IMG/VR virus record: IMGVR_UViG_3300012207_000011
Span: 1-26,415 of that record
From: a virus
Reading direction: 5' to 3' (one strand)
DNA length: 26,415 bases
Numbering within the stretch: position 1 is the first letter of the stretch; every line of letters starts with the position of its first letter. The position numbers and the translations under genes were made by a program. Below are positions 1 to 6,692 of this stretch, piece by piece. Below the pieces are notes generated by a model. That model was given only the letters and a program-made list of their open reading frames with translations, did not search any database and was not told the DNA's origin.

Positions 1-240
1 CGGCTCGGCCACCGTCCGGGCGTCCGGCTCGGCCACCGTCGAGGCGTACGGCTCGGCCACCGTCCGGGCGTGCGGCTCGGCCACCGTCGAGGCGTACGGC
101 TCGGCCACCGTCAGGGCGTACGGCTCGGCCACCGTCGAGGCGTACGGCTCGGCCACCGTCGAGGCGTCCGGCTCGGCCACCGTCCGGGCGTCCGGCTCGG
201 CCACCGTCGAGGCGTACGGCTCGGCCACCGTCCGGGCTGG
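1..240 (+). repeat. Ten tandem copies of a 24-bp unit
   Basis: The first 240 bases are ten head-to-tail 24-bp units beginning CGGCTCGGCCACCGTC. They vary mainly at two places: CG or GA (once AG) after the CCACCGT core, and the last base. Because 24 is a multiple of 3 the reading frame is kept, and frame 2 reads as an 8-residue repeat GSATV(R/E)A(Y/S/C). The near identity of copies points to recent expansion by slippage or unequal recombination. The array touches the window edge, so the copy number is a minimum. Confidence 0.95.
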
Positions 241-694
241 AAGCCACGTCGCAGTCCACCTACACAGCGCGCAGGCCACGATCAGCGGCGGCGTCATTAT
301 CGACATCACCGAGCTTGACCTAACGGACCCGGCGACGTGGATCGGATACACCGGCGCCAACATCGACGACGGTCGCGTCACCCTGTACAAAGCGACCGGT
401 GACGACCTGACCATGGGTGAGGAATACGGCCACCCCACCACCTACACCGTCGGCGCGGACCTGGTGTGCGTCGACTGGCGCGACGACAACGAATGCGGCG
501 GCGGCCTTCACCTTTCGCCAACCCCGGGCCAGGCATCCGACTATCACTTGTCGGCGACGCGTTGGCTCCGTTGCACGGCGGATGTTGCGGATGTTCGGCC
601 GATCCCCGGCGGGACGGCGAAGTGCAAGGTGCGTGCGCTGCGCGTCGAGGCTGAGGTTGACCGGTTCGCGCGGGACCTGGCGGTGCAGTCATGA
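2..694 (+). CDS. Repeat-rich early protein, 5' end outside the window
   Basis: Frame 2 is open from the window edge to the TGA at 692-694, giving 230 residues with no start in view. The first ~80 residues are ten GSATV(R/E)A(Y/S/C) octapeptides, a regularity that would suit a beta-solenoid. The remaining ~150 residues form a separate domain containing CGGGLHLSPTPGQA and a C-terminal segment KCKVRALRVEAEVDR. This resembles a domain found in many actinophage and actinobacterial hypothetical proteins that also follows Ser/Ala/Thr/Val repeats (DUF7666-like, from memory). Function is unknown. The other two frames of the repeat are also open but lose coding character downstream. The gene is coupled to the next by an ATGA overlap. 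Confidence 0.8.
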   Translation, partial: GSATVRASGSATVEAYGSATVRACGSATVEAYGSATVRAYGSATVEAYGSATVEASGSATVRASGSATVEAYGSATVRAGSHVAVHLHSAQATISGGVIIDITELDLTDPATWIGYTGANIDDGRVTLYKATGDDLTMGEEYGHPTTYTVGADLVCVDWRDDNECGGGLHLSPTPGQASDYHLSATRWLRCTADVADVRPIPGGTAKCKVRALRVEAEVDRFARDLAVQS

Positions 695-933
695 CCGCCC
701 CACTGCCGGACGTGTACCTGGTGGCCGCCCGCGCCGCCGTCGCCCTCCTCAACAACGGGATGACTCCCGAGTTCGTCGCGTCCCGGACCTGGTTCCATGC
801 GGCGCTCGACGCCAGTGAGGCGTTCCGCCACCCACTGCCGCCGGCACCGATCGACCACACGCAGGTGCGGGTGTTGTCGCCGAGCCGTGGGTGTCCGTTG
901 TGTTCGGACGACCTGGTGAGCGTGACCAAATGA
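691..933 (+). CDS. Small phage protein of unknown function with a CPLC knuckle
   Basis: This 80-residue protein starts at the ATG of an ATGA overlap with the preceding stop. The body is helical-looking and Ala-rich. A C-terminal GCPLC motif could be half of a zinc site, but no second Cys pair is present, so metal binding is only a suggestion. GC-rich third positions and the overlaps at both ends support it as a real gene. No family is recognised. Confidence 0.7.
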   Translation: MTAPLPDVYLVAARAAVALLNNGMTPEFVASRTWFHAALDASEAFRHPLPPAPIDHTQVRVLSPSRGCPLCSDDLVSVTK

Positions 934-1109
934 GCCGGGAACGCGACCGTGCGCCGGTGGCCGTCTACCTCACCCGGGCCGAGGCCGAGCTGGTCGAGCG
1001 CGCCCTGTTCGACGTCAAGAAGTACAGCTTCATCAACGGCCGCGAGCGGGGCATCTTGACCCGCGCCCACGCCAAGGTCCGCGACGCGTTCCGTGAGGCC
1101 CGGTCATGA
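930..1109 (+). CDS. Small charged protein, 59 residues
   Basis: The start at 930 is preferred because it forms an ATGA overlap with the previous stop. The alternative GTG at 891 would overlap by 43 bases. The product is 59 residues, begins MSRERDRAPVAVYL, and is rich in Arg and Glu in a pattern suggesting two amphipathic helices (TRAEAELVERAL, RAHAKVRDAFREA). It could be a small helical binding protein. Function is unknown. Confidence 0.65.
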   Translation: MSRERDRAPVAVYLTRAEAELVERALFDVKKYSFINGRERGILTRAHAKVRDAFREARS

Positions 1110-1303
1110 GCCGGGAACGAATCGTGTCGGCCGCGCTCATCGTCCTGGTCGCCGCCGGCTGCATCTGCATCGCCGCAGCCCTCTACGTGCCCGCATATGC
1201 CGACGAGCTGGAGGGGTCACTGCTGCTGGCGATCCTGCTCCCCGCCTACCTGGCCGTCAGCTACTGCACCCCGATGCCCGCAGCCAAGGAGACCCAACGA
1301 TGA
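1106..1303 (+). CDS. Small two-helix membrane protein
   Basis: This 65-residue protein has two hydrophobic stretches, residues ~6-29 (IVSAALIVLVAAGCICIAAA) and ~38-54 (SLLLAILLPAYLAVSY), separated by an acidic turn (YADELEG). The short MSRER head is positive, predicting a cytoplasmic N terminus and a hairpin topology. It overlaps its neighbours by ATGA at both ends. Early-phage membrane proteins of this size can act in superinfection exclusion or host takeover, but nothing here assigns a role. It lies far from any lysis genes, which argues weakly against a holin. Confidence 0.7.
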   Translation: MSRERIVSAALIVLVAAGCICIAAALYVPAYADELEGSLLLAILLPAYLAVSYCTPMPAAKETQR

Positions 1304-1566
1304 GCATTCAAGAGCACGCGTGTTTCAGCATCGCCTGCGACATCTGCCGCGAAACCCTCGACGACGACGGCGGTACCGAACACTTCGACAGCGCCGCCGA
1401 TGCACGCGAGGACGCCAAGGAATACGACTGGTACGTCACCGACGCGGTCGCCATCTGCTGGGAATGCCTAGCGGAAGACCACGCACCCATCGGTGACGGG
1501 GAGCGCTGCGAGCGCTGCAACGCGCTGGCCGGCGACGAGCTCGTCCACCCGGCGGTGTCGTCGTGA
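1300..1566 (+). CDS. Cys-rich zinc-ribbon-like protein
   Basis: The start at 1300 gives an ATGA overlap with the membrane protein gene. An upstream in-frame start at 1093 would overlap that gene almost completely. The 88-residue product has three Cys pairs: CDIC (residues ~15-18), CWEC (~53-56) and CERC (~69-72). This is the layout of a small treble-clef or zinc-ribbon protein. The rest is acidic. Function is unknown; metal binding is inferred from the Cys spacing. Confidence 0.75.
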   Translation: MSIQEHACFSIACDICRETLDDDGGTEHFDSAADAREDAKEYDWYVTDAVAICWECLAEDHAPIGDGERCERCNALAGDELVHPAVSS

Positions 1567-1856
1567 CTCTCGCGTTCACCCACGAAATCCGTGACCTCGA
1601 CAAGTTCACGCAGCAGCTCCACACCGAACTCGCCTGGTCCGGGTTCATGGCCGAGCCGAAGGTTCGCAGCCTACCCATCGACACCCCCGTCATCGACGCC
1701 ACCAGCGAGACGGAGGCGTTGGACTGGCACACCGACGGGATCGCCGTGTTCACCGAGCGGCAGGCCGACCAATGGTCCGACGGCCTGCTCGTCTACCGGT
1801 ATGCGACCCGCACCGACGGCGACCGCTGCATCGTCACCTGGCCGGCGACGTCGTGA
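1563..1856 (+). CDS. Phage hypothetical protein, 97 residues
   Basis: A GTG start forms a GTGA overlap with the previous gene. The product is 97 residues, begins MTLAFTHEIRDLDKF, is mildly acidic, and contains an aromatic stretch (WHTDGIAVFTERQADQW) and a C-terminal beta-like segment (GLLVYRYATRTDGDRCIVTW). No family is recognised. Its position inside an unbroken chain of coupled genes supports expression with them. Confidence 0.7.
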   Translation: MTLAFTHEIRDLDKFTQQLHTELAWSGFMAEPKVRSLPIDTPVIDATSETEALDWHTDGIAVFTERQADQWSDGLLVYRYATRTDGDRCIVTWPATS

Positions 1857-2224
1857 ACCTCTACCACTACACCTGCCGCGACGCTGCGCCGCTCATCGAA
1901 CGAGACGGCCTGCTCAAGCCTCACCCGCAACCGATTCTCGACGGGATGCCGCTCGTCTGGCTGACCGACATGGAGTGGCCCGACCGCGCCGCACTTGGCC
2001 TCACCTCGCACACGCTCAACTGCGACCGGACCGACTACCGCGTGCAGGTCAGCGAGACCGAGTACTGGAACTGCGTCCGCTGGACCCGCTACGCGCGGCT
2101 CTTACCGCCATGGACTCGCCGCCAGCTCGAATTCGCTGACGGCGCCCTGCCCGCGCACTGGTGGATCGCATCGCAACCGATCGCAATCTCGGCAGTCAAG
2201 CGACTCTCCGGGGTGACCCCGTGA
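1853..2224 (+). CDS. Phage protein with ADP-ribosyltransferase-like N terminus (tentative)
   Basis: A GTG start at 1853 (GTGA overlap) is preferred to the GTG at 1772, which would overlap by 85 bases. The 123-residue product begins NLYHYTCRDAAPLIERDGLL and continues with a PLVWLTD segment. The pattern L-Y-H-(Y/F)-T, then a helix, I, then G-x-L resembles the start of several ADP-ribosyltransferase-fold families, such as DarT-like and RNA 2'-phosphotransferase-like proteins. No catalytic Glu can be assigned with confidence, so this is an inference from a short pattern. It could equally be an uncharacterised actinophage family. Confidence 0.7.
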   Translation: MNLYHYTCRDAAPLIERDGLLKPHPQPILDGMPLVWLTDMEWPDRAALGLTSHTLNCDRTDYRVQVSETEYWNCVRWTRYARLLPPWTRRQLEFADGALPAHWWIASQPIAISAVKRLSGVTP

Positions 2225-2454
2225 ACGCCGTCGCGACGATCGCCTGGGGCCTAGCCGGTATCTGCCTCCTCGTCGCAGCCGCCCTATGGCTCAGCAGCGG
2301 CCAGCGTGACTACGCCCGCGCGACCCGCGGCGACGGCGACGAGTACGCCGACTGCGCCATCCACATCGCCGACCAAGCCCACGACCAGGACTTCCACCTT
2401 TGGACCGACGAGTTCTGGAACGACATGAATCAGAAAGAGGAGACCGACCGATGA
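2221..2454 (+). CDS. Small single-pass membrane protein with acidic tail
   Basis: This 77-residue protein starts at a GTG in a GTGA overlap. Residues ~3-25 (AVATIAWGLAGICLLVAAAL) form one clear membrane helix. The tail is hydrophilic and strongly acidic and contains an aromatic patch, HLWTDEFWNDM. It could be a membrane-anchored inhibitor or adaptor, but the sequence does not say which. It is coupled to the following gene by ATGA. Confidence 0.7.
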   Translation: MNAVATIAWGLAGICLLVAAALWLSSGQRDYARATRGDGDEYADCAIHIADQAHDQDFHLWTDEFWNDMNQKEETDR

Positions 2455-2747
2455 CCGACAACGAGACCTACACCGCGCTAGAAATGCGCACCGTCTACAG
2501 CGACGGCATCGCCACCGGACTCGGGATGCAGCTTCAGCCGAACGCGCAGGCGATCGAACGGGTGGCGGCCGCAGCCGAACGCGCAATTCAGGTTGAGGAT
2601 TCCGCGAAGGTGCCGCCCCGCGAATTGGTCCGGCAACACGCGCTCGCATGGGCGATCAATGCCCGCGGCGGTTGGTTCCGTCGCCGCAGCGCATCAAAGG
2701 TCATTGCTGACGCAGCCCGGTATGAGCGGTGGGTGCGCGGGCTATGA
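2451..2747 (+). CDS. Phage hypothetical protein with basic C terminus
   Basis: The start at 2451 gives an ATGA overlap. The product is 98 residues. Its N-terminal half is helical and Ala-rich (QAIERVAAAAERAIQ). The C-terminal half is basic, with two Trp-containing segments (HALAWAINARGGWFRRRSAS and RYERWVRGL). The basic, aromatic tail might contact nucleic acid. The function is not recognised. Confidence 0.65.
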   Translation: MTDNETYTALEMRTVYSDGIATGLGMQLQPNAQAIERVAAAAERAIQVEDSAKVPPRELVRQHALAWAINARGGWFRRRSASKVIADAARYERWVRGL

Positions 2748-3265
2748 ACGCCACATATGTCTGGTACACCCTCGGCGCCATCGCCACCATCGGCAGCGTC
2801 GGCGGTGCACTCACCCTCGGCCTGCACGCGTTCCTCGACCGACGGGAAGGACGCAACCAGAAACCCGCCGAACAGGACACCACCACTGACCTGGGTGGCT
2901 TCTTCGAGCCCGAGCAGCCGCCGGCCGACCCGTGGGCCGACGCCGACCCGTGGACGGTCGACGAGATCACCGCTGCGAAAGACACACTCGACGTGATCCG
3001 CGCGTTCGCCAGGGTCGGCTTCGACGAAATCCCGAAACCCGAGTCGCACCTGGCCGACGACGCGCTGCCGCCGCTGCTGTTCGACGGGCTCACCGCCGAA
3101 TACCGGCAGGTCAACCCCACCGTCGCCGGACACACCCAAACCTGGATGCTGCCCTCCTACGACGACGACGCAATCCGCAACCCCTACCGGGCATGGAACG
3201 GATTCACCGTCCCCGAGCTTGAGCCCGTGCGGGTGCCGGCGCAAAGAACCGGCGACGAGTCATGA
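2744..3265 (+). CDS. Membrane-anchored acidic protein
   Basis: The start at 2744 forms an ATGA overlap. The 173-residue product has one hydrophobic helix at residues ~5-28 (YVWYTLGAIATIGSVGGALT). Then come a basic stretch (DRREGRNQK), a long acidic Pro/Trp-rich linker (PPADPWADADPWTVDE) and a soluble C-terminal part. Positive charges right after the helix predict a cytoplasmic C terminus. Function is unknown. It is the largest of the small membrane proteins in this early operon. Confidence 0.7.
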   Translation: MNATYVWYTLGAIATIGSVGGALTLGLHAFLDRREGRNQKPAEQDTTTDLGGFFEPEQPPADPWADADPWTVDEITAAKDTLDVIRAFARVGFDEIPKPESHLADDALPPLLFDGLTAEYRQVNPTVAGHTQTWMLPSYDDDAIRNPYRAWNGFTVPELEPVRVPAQRTGDES

Positions 3266-3606
3266 GCGGCGACCTGCACCCGTCAGTCCGGGCAACCTAC
3301 GACTCCCGCGAGACCGGGCCACGGTTCCACGTAACCACCATAGTCGGACATCGGCTCATCGGATTCCAGCAGCCAATCGACGACCCGTTCGTGCGGCAAA
3401 CGGTGCATCTAGGCAGGTTGGACCTGCTCCGTGGCTTGTTCCGTCGGCGGCTGACCGTGGAAGTCATCGTCGGAGGTGATCCCCAGGTCATGGACGACGT
3501 GCTCGAACTCGACGAGAACACCCTGATCCGTAGTCGCACACGCCAGGCCGCTTTCCAGCAGTCGATCCACGCGAAGCTCGCCAACTTCGCGGACGGTGCG
3601 CTGTGA
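3262..3606 (+). CDS. Conserved actinophage-type hypothetical protein
   Basis: The 114-residue product starts at an ATGA overlap. It reads like a beta-rich domain: VTTIVGHRLIGFQ, then DPFVRQTVHLGRLDLL, then RRRLTVEVIVGGD followed by VLELDENTL. This order is familiar from short proteins in actinophage early regions, but I know no function for them. The C terminus (SIHAKLANFADGAL) is helical. It is translationally coupled on both sides. Confidence 0.7.
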   Translation: MSGDLHPSVRATYDSRETGPRFHVTTIVGHRLIGFQQPIDDPFVRQTVHLGRLDLLRGLFRRRLTVEVIVGGDPQVMDDVLELDENTLIRSRTRQAAFQQSIHAKLANFADGAL

Positions 3607-3779
3607 CTCGTAACCAACTTCCCGCGCACGTCACCGGCTACGGCATCAACCGCGGCCGCTGGCTCGACCAACCCGACGCGGAACACGAAATCGAAGAAGT
3701 CGACGGACTGCCACTACCGGCATGGGCCGACTGTGAAGCCAGCTTCAGCGTCGAGCGGGAGAAGGAGAAGGCGAAATGA
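3603..3779 (+). CDS. Short protein between accessory gene and nuclease gene
   Basis: This is a 58-residue reading frame that fills the gap between two larger genes exactly. Its GTG start overlaps the previous stop (GTGA) and its TGA overlaps the nuclease start (ATGA). It begins VTRNQLPAHVTGYG, has an acidic centre and a charged helical end (SVEREKEKAK). GC-rich third positions and the double coupling argue that it is translated. It may only serve to carry ribosomes to the nuclease gene. Function is unknown. Confidence 0.6.
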   Translation: MTRNQLPAHVTGYGINRGRWLDQPDAEHEIEEVDGLPLPAWADCEASFSVEREKEKAK

Positions 3780-4522
3780 CGATCAGCCGCCGCAACTACG
3801 GCAAGGGCCACTCGTACAAGATCGACGGCGAGACCGTGCCCGGTGTCACCACCCTCATCAATCAAGGCCTGCCCAAGCCTGCGCTGCCGTACTGGTCAGC
3901 GCGAACCGTAGCCGAATACGTCGCCGACGCCGACAACGAAACCCTCGAAGCGCTCCGGTCACTCGGACGTTCCGGGATGGTCGCCGCGCTCAAGGAAACC
4001 CCGTGGGGCAAACGGGACACAGCCGCGAAGCGCGGCACCGAGGTACACACCCTCGCCGAGAAACTCGTCCACGGCGAAGAGATCGACGTACCGGAAGAAC
4101 TCGCCGGACACGTCGACTCGTACGTCAAGTTCTTGGACGAGTGGAAACCCGAACCCGTCCTGGTAGAGGCCGTAGTCGGGAGCCGGAAGTGGCGTTACTG
4201 CGGCACGTTGGACCTGGTCTGCACCCTGCCCGACGGCCGCACGGTGCTGATGGACGTCAAAACGTCGGCGTCGGGGATCTGGCCCGAAACCGCCTACCAA
4301 CTGTCCGCGTACCGGTACGCCGAGGTGTACCTCGACGGCGGCGCCGAGACGCCGATGGTCGACGTCGACGCCGGCTACGCCATCTGGGTTCGTGCTGACG
4401 GATACGACGTGATCCCTGTCCGCTGCGACGAACCCGTCTTCAAAGACTTCCTGCACATCGCGTGGACGGCGAAGGCCGTCGACCGGAACAAGCAACTCAT
4501 CGGAGAGGCAGTACGACCGTGA
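3776..4522 (+). CDS. RecB/Cas4-like PD-(D/E)XK exonuclease
   Basis: A 248-residue nuclease of the PD-(D/E)XK superfamily, the type that resects double-strand ends to feed a RecT annealase. The expected motifs are in order: H91 in RGTEVHTLAEKL, E131 in VLVEAVV, D146 in CGTLDLVC, D160-x-K162 in VLMDVKT, and the helical Q175-xxx-Y179 motif (YQLSAYRYAEVYL). Length suits phage Cas4-like/RecB-like exonucleases; no Cys cluster for an Fe-S centre is evident. It lies directly upstream of recT with a GTGA overlap, the classic RecE/RecT arrangement. It probably acts in recombination, end repair or replication restart. The family call is secure; exact polarity and substrate are inferred. Confidence 0.88.
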   Translation: MTISRRNYGKGHSYKIDGETVPGVTTLINQGLPKPALPYWSARTVAEYVADADNETLEALRSLGRSGMVAALKETPWGKRDTAAKRGTEVHTLAEKLVHGEEIDVPEELAGHVDSYVKFLDEWKPEPVLVEAVVGSRKWRYCGTLDLVCTLPDGRTVLMDVKTSASGIWPETAYQLSAYRYAEVYLDGGAETPMVDVDAGYAIWVRADGYDVIPVRCDEPVFKDFLHIAWTAKAVDRNKQLIGEAVRP

Positions 4523-5460
4523 CCGAACTTGCCATGCGCCAAGACCGCAGCGTCGCCCACCGCGACGACGACTACGCCCCCGCCCTGGCCGAAACCTCAG
4601 AACTCGTCCTCTGGGCATACGAAGCCCGGCAGGCGGCGATGGTCGCCGAATCGCTGGCCAAGACGAGCTTCATTCCGAAGTCGTTGCAGGGTCGGCCGGC
4701 CGACATCACGGCCGCGATCCTCGCCGGTCAGGAACTCGGGCTCAAGCCGATGGCGACGCTCCGCTCCATGGACATCGTCCAGGGCACACCGTGCCTGCGT
4801 GCGCACGCCATGCGCGGCCTCGTCCAGTCACGCGGCCACGAAATCCAGGTTGTCGAGTCCACCGAAACCCGCTGTGTCATCCGCGGCCGCCGCAAGGGCG
4901 AGCAGGAGTGGCAGAAATCCACCTGGACGATCGACCGCGCCACCAAGCTCGGAGCCGTCGCCCGGAACCCCGAGTGGAAGAAGCAGCCGCAGACGATGCT
5001 GCTGAACCGGGCAACCGGCGAAATCTCCCGCATGATCGCCTCCGACGTTATCTACGCCATGCCGTACGCGGCCGAGGAGATGGATGACGACACCTTCGGC
5101 GGTGCTGACCCGACGCCCGAGATCAAGCCTGCACGGCGCACCGCGCAGCGCGCACCGAAGGCCGCTATCGAACCGACCCCGGAACAGGAGCCGTCGTTTG
5201 ACGAGGCGCCTAAGCCGTCCCAGGAGCAGAAGAACCTGATGTTTGCCCTGTTCGGGAAGGTCGGGCCCGCCGACCGCGACGACCGGCTGACGTTCATCTC
5301 GGAACTACTCGACCGGACCGTCACCAGCTCGTCCGACCTGACGCCAGCCGAGGTGTCGATCGTCATCGACGACCTGAAGGCGCAGGAAGTCGCGAAGAAC
5401 CTGCCGGCCGACCCGACTTTCGACACCGACTGGCCCGAGACCGCAGAAGCAGGCGCGTGA
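4519..5460 (+). CDS. recT: RecT-family single-strand annealing protein
   Basis: A 313-residue RecT/Redbeta-type annealase that pairs complementary single strands during phage recombination. The GTG at 4519 is chosen because it makes a GTGA overlap with the nuclease gene. Family hallmarks are the N-terminal segment AESLAKTSFIPKSLQG, the AAILAGQELGLKPMATLRS block and IVQGTPCLRAHAMRGLVQ. These are followed by the WKKQPQTMLLNRATGEISRM block before a variable Pro/Glu-rich linker (from ~residue 200) and a C-terminal helical region. The linker and tail are typical of actinophage RecTs and may contact single-strand-binding protein. Neighbourhood and length agree with the assignment. Confidence 0.92.
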   Translation: MTELAMRQDRSVAHRDDDYAPALAETSELVLWAYEARQAAMVAESLAKTSFIPKSLQGRPADITAAILAGQELGLKPMATLRSMDIVQGTPCLRAHAMRGLVQSRGHEIQVVESTETRCVIRGRRKGEQEWQKSTWTIDRATKLGAVARNPEWKKQPQTMLLNRATGEISRMIASDVIYAMPYAAEEMDDDTFGGADPTPEIKPARRTAQRAPKAAIEPTPEQEPSFDEAPKPSQEQKNLMFALFGKVGPADRDDRLTFISELLDRTVTSSSDLTPAEVSIVIDDLKAQEVAKNLPADPTFDTDWPETAEAGA

Positions 5461-5691
5461 TGGCCTACACCTGCCCGGAGTGCCGGCTCCCGGACCCCGA
5501 CAACGGCGAAGGCGACGGCGCCCAACACCTGCAACTGCGAACGGTGCTCAATCTGCCACGACGCCGGCCCATGGCAATGCGACTGCCGGCCCTGCGACTG
5601 GTGCACCGCCGCTGCTGGCGAGTGCGACTGCGAAGACGACGGCGACACCCGCACCCGCGACAACGACTGGGCGATTGAGGGTGCGTTCTAG
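5457..5691 (+). pseudogene. Cys-rich zinc-binding-type gene with an apparent frameshift
   Basis: A start (GTG 5457 overlapping the recT stop, or ATG 5460) opens a frame reading MAYTCPECRLPDPDNGEGDG. After about 5520 that frame becomes Arg-rich and non-coding in character and ends at 5678. The next frame (+1), from about 5521 to the TAG at 5689-5691, instead reads NTCNCERCSICHDAGPWQCD and continues with more CxC and CxxC pairs and an acidic tail. That second frame has no ATG, GTG, TTG or CTG start of its own after the recT stop. The two parts join naturally if one base is skipped near 5510-5525. A single-base insertion (real or sequencing error) or a programmed +1 shift would explain this. Confidence 0.6.
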
Positions 5692-5886
5692 ATGACCGCC
5701 CCAAGGTGCGAGGCGTGCGGGCAGACGCTGCCACCGCCGAAACGGCCGTGTGCTCGCAACGACTGCGGGCATGACATCGCATACCACGCCCTCAACGACA
5801 CGCCGCCGCGGACACGCCATGGCTGCGTCGTCCAGGAGAGCGGCATCCGGTGCGGCTGCCGGCAGTACGTCGCGGTGGCGTCGTGA
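5692..5886 (+). CDS. Small zinc-finger-like protein
   Basis: A 64-residue protein starting at the ATG immediately after the TAG of the Cys-rich gene. It has CEAC (residues ~6-9), C20 and C25 with H27 and H32 nearby (CARNDCGHDIAYH), and a C-terminal C45...C54-x-C56 group (GCVVQESGIRCGC). This looks like two small zinc sites. Such tiny zinc-knuckle proteins are common in actinophage early regions. Target unknown. A GTGA overlap couples it to the next gene. Confidence 0.7.
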   Translation: MTAPRCEACGQTLPPPKRPCARNDCGHDIAYHALNDTPPRTRHGCVVQESGIRCGCRQYVAVAS

Positions 5887-6062
5887 CACGTGAGGAACTC
5901 CTCGCTGCCGTGCTGGCCGAACAGGCGCCGTTCATCGAAGACGAACGCAACGAGCCACTCGACATCATCATCCTGGCGCCCGGCCTCTACTGGTACGACG
6001 CCCGGCCGTGGACCAGCCGCAACGCCTACGCCGACGAAATGTTCGACCGGAGAGCCGCCTGA
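5883..6062 (+). CDS. Small acidic phage protein, 59 residues
   Basis: The GTG at 5883 gives the usual GTGA overlap; an in-frame GTG at 5850 would overlap more. The product begins MTREELLAAVLAEQAPFIED and has a hydrophobic strand (PLDIIILAPGLYWY) followed by an Arg/Asp-rich tail. It resembles a short helix-strand protein. No family is recognised. Confidence 0.65.
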   Translation: MTREELLAAVLAEQAPFIEDERNEPLDIIILAPGLYWYDARPWTSRNAYADEMFDRRAA

Positions 6063-6169
6063 TGACCCGCCCACGGCAGGAGCCCCACCACACACCACCG
6101 CACAGCGCGGCACTGTGCCGCGTCAAGGCTCCCGCCGTGGGCGCACCAACGAAGGGGCGCCGCTCATGA
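6062..6169 (+). CDS. Possible 35-residue basic peptide
   Basis: An ATG in a TGATG overlap with the previous stop opens a 35-codon frame ending in an ATGA overlap with the next gene. The product is basic and Pro/His-rich (MTRPRQEPHHTPPHS...TKGRRS). The coupling at both ends is the main support. The composition is poor evidence for a folded protein, so this may be a translated linker rather than a functional gene. Confidence 0.4.
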   Translation: MTRPRQEPHHTPPHSAALCRVKAPAVGAPTKGRRS

Positions 6170-6342
6170 AAACCGCACCGGTCGGCCACGCGCCCAGGTT
6201 CGACGACGACGTACGAGACCACAAAGGTCGCCGCTACTGCTGCTGTGGTCGGGTCGAAACACACCAGATCCACCAGCTACCGGCCACACCCGTGGCAGCA
6301 CGAGAACACGACAACGCGGTGCTCGGCGAACGGGATCCATGA
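6166..6342 (+). CDS. Small zinc-finger-like protein, last gene before the arrays
   Basis: A 58-residue protein starting at an ATGA overlap. It contains RRYCCCGRVETHQIHQL, in which C-x-C-G followed by two His residues could form a CCHH-type zinc site. The start at 6166 is preferred to an in-frame ATG at 5890 that would overlap two genes. It is the last member of the coupled chain; the next 500 bases hold no convincing gene. Confidence 0.65.
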   Translation: MKTAPVGHAPRFDDDVRDHKGRRYCCCGRVETHQIHQLPATPVAAREHDNAVLGERDP

Positions 6343-6414
6343 CTTGGCGAGGCGCGGCTTGGCATGGCTCGGCGAGGCGGGTTGTGGAAAGGCGAGGAGC
6401 GGCATGGCTAGGGA

Positions 6415-6454
6415 GGGCGAGTGGCACACATCCGGGTTCGAGTCTCGGACGCCT
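6415..6454 (+). ncRNA. tRNA-T-arm-like minihelix, copy 1
   Basis: A 40-base module. GGGCG (6415-6419) pairs with CGCCT (6450-6454, one G-T wobble). A 12-base linker AGTGGCACACAT follows, then a T-arm: CCGGG, loop TTCGAGT, CTCGG (6432-6448, one wobble). One unpaired A lies between the two helices. The loop matches the tRNA T-loop T54-T55-C56-R57-A58. There is no anticodon arm, so this is not a normal tRNA. ACG follows directly, as in all copies. Transcription is not shown. Confidence 0.6.
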
Positions 6455-6537
6455 ACGCGACGGGGCATGGCAGGGCAGGGTTCCGCGCGGCGCGGCAAGT
6501 CTCGGCTTGGCGCCGCTGGGTTTGGCAGGGGATTGGA

Positions 6538-6578
6538 GGGCGAGTGGAAACGGTTCGAGGTCCGACCCCTCGACGCCC
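6538..6578 (+). ncRNA. tRNA-T-arm-like minihelix, copy 2
   Basis: A 41-base copy with outer helix GGGCG (6538-6542) / CGCCC (6574-6578). The linker is 13 bases and the inner stem is CGAGG / CCTCG closing a 7-base loop TCCGACC (6556-6572). It is the most divergent copy: loop position 55 is C and the linker reads AGTGGAAACGGTT. The 5+5 bp architecture, the single unpaired A and the trailing ACGCA are kept. An overlapping alternative T-loop (GGTTCGAGG) lies just upstream but lacks a good stem. Confidence 0.5.
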
Positions 6579-6692
6579 ACGCACGAGGCACGGCGAGGTT
6601 AGGCCTGGCACGTTCCGGCGGGGACAGGCATGGCGAGGTCCGGCGAGACGTGGACCGGTAAGGCTCGGCGTGGCACGGCGCGGCAGGGATTT

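Noticed and set aside
70-318. Frame 1 translation of the 24-bp array (RLGHR repeats)
   Set aside because: Frame 2 continues past the array into a coherent domain with Cys/Gly motifs and couples to the next gene by ATGA. Frame 1 ends soon after the array in Arg/His-rich sequence.
378-1070. Minus-strand open frames, including 230-residue (378-1070) and 478-residue (14048-15484) ones
   Set aside because: They are shadows opposite well-supported + strand genes, a normal effect of high GC; their translations match no phage pattern and they lack coupling or ribosome sites.
5461-5691. Designed stop-codon readthrough of recT into the Cys-rich frame
   Set aside because: The frame is open after the TGA, but the first 20 codons after it look non-coding while the alternative frame carries a CPEC motif at that position. 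A frameshift in a separate gene explains the data better.
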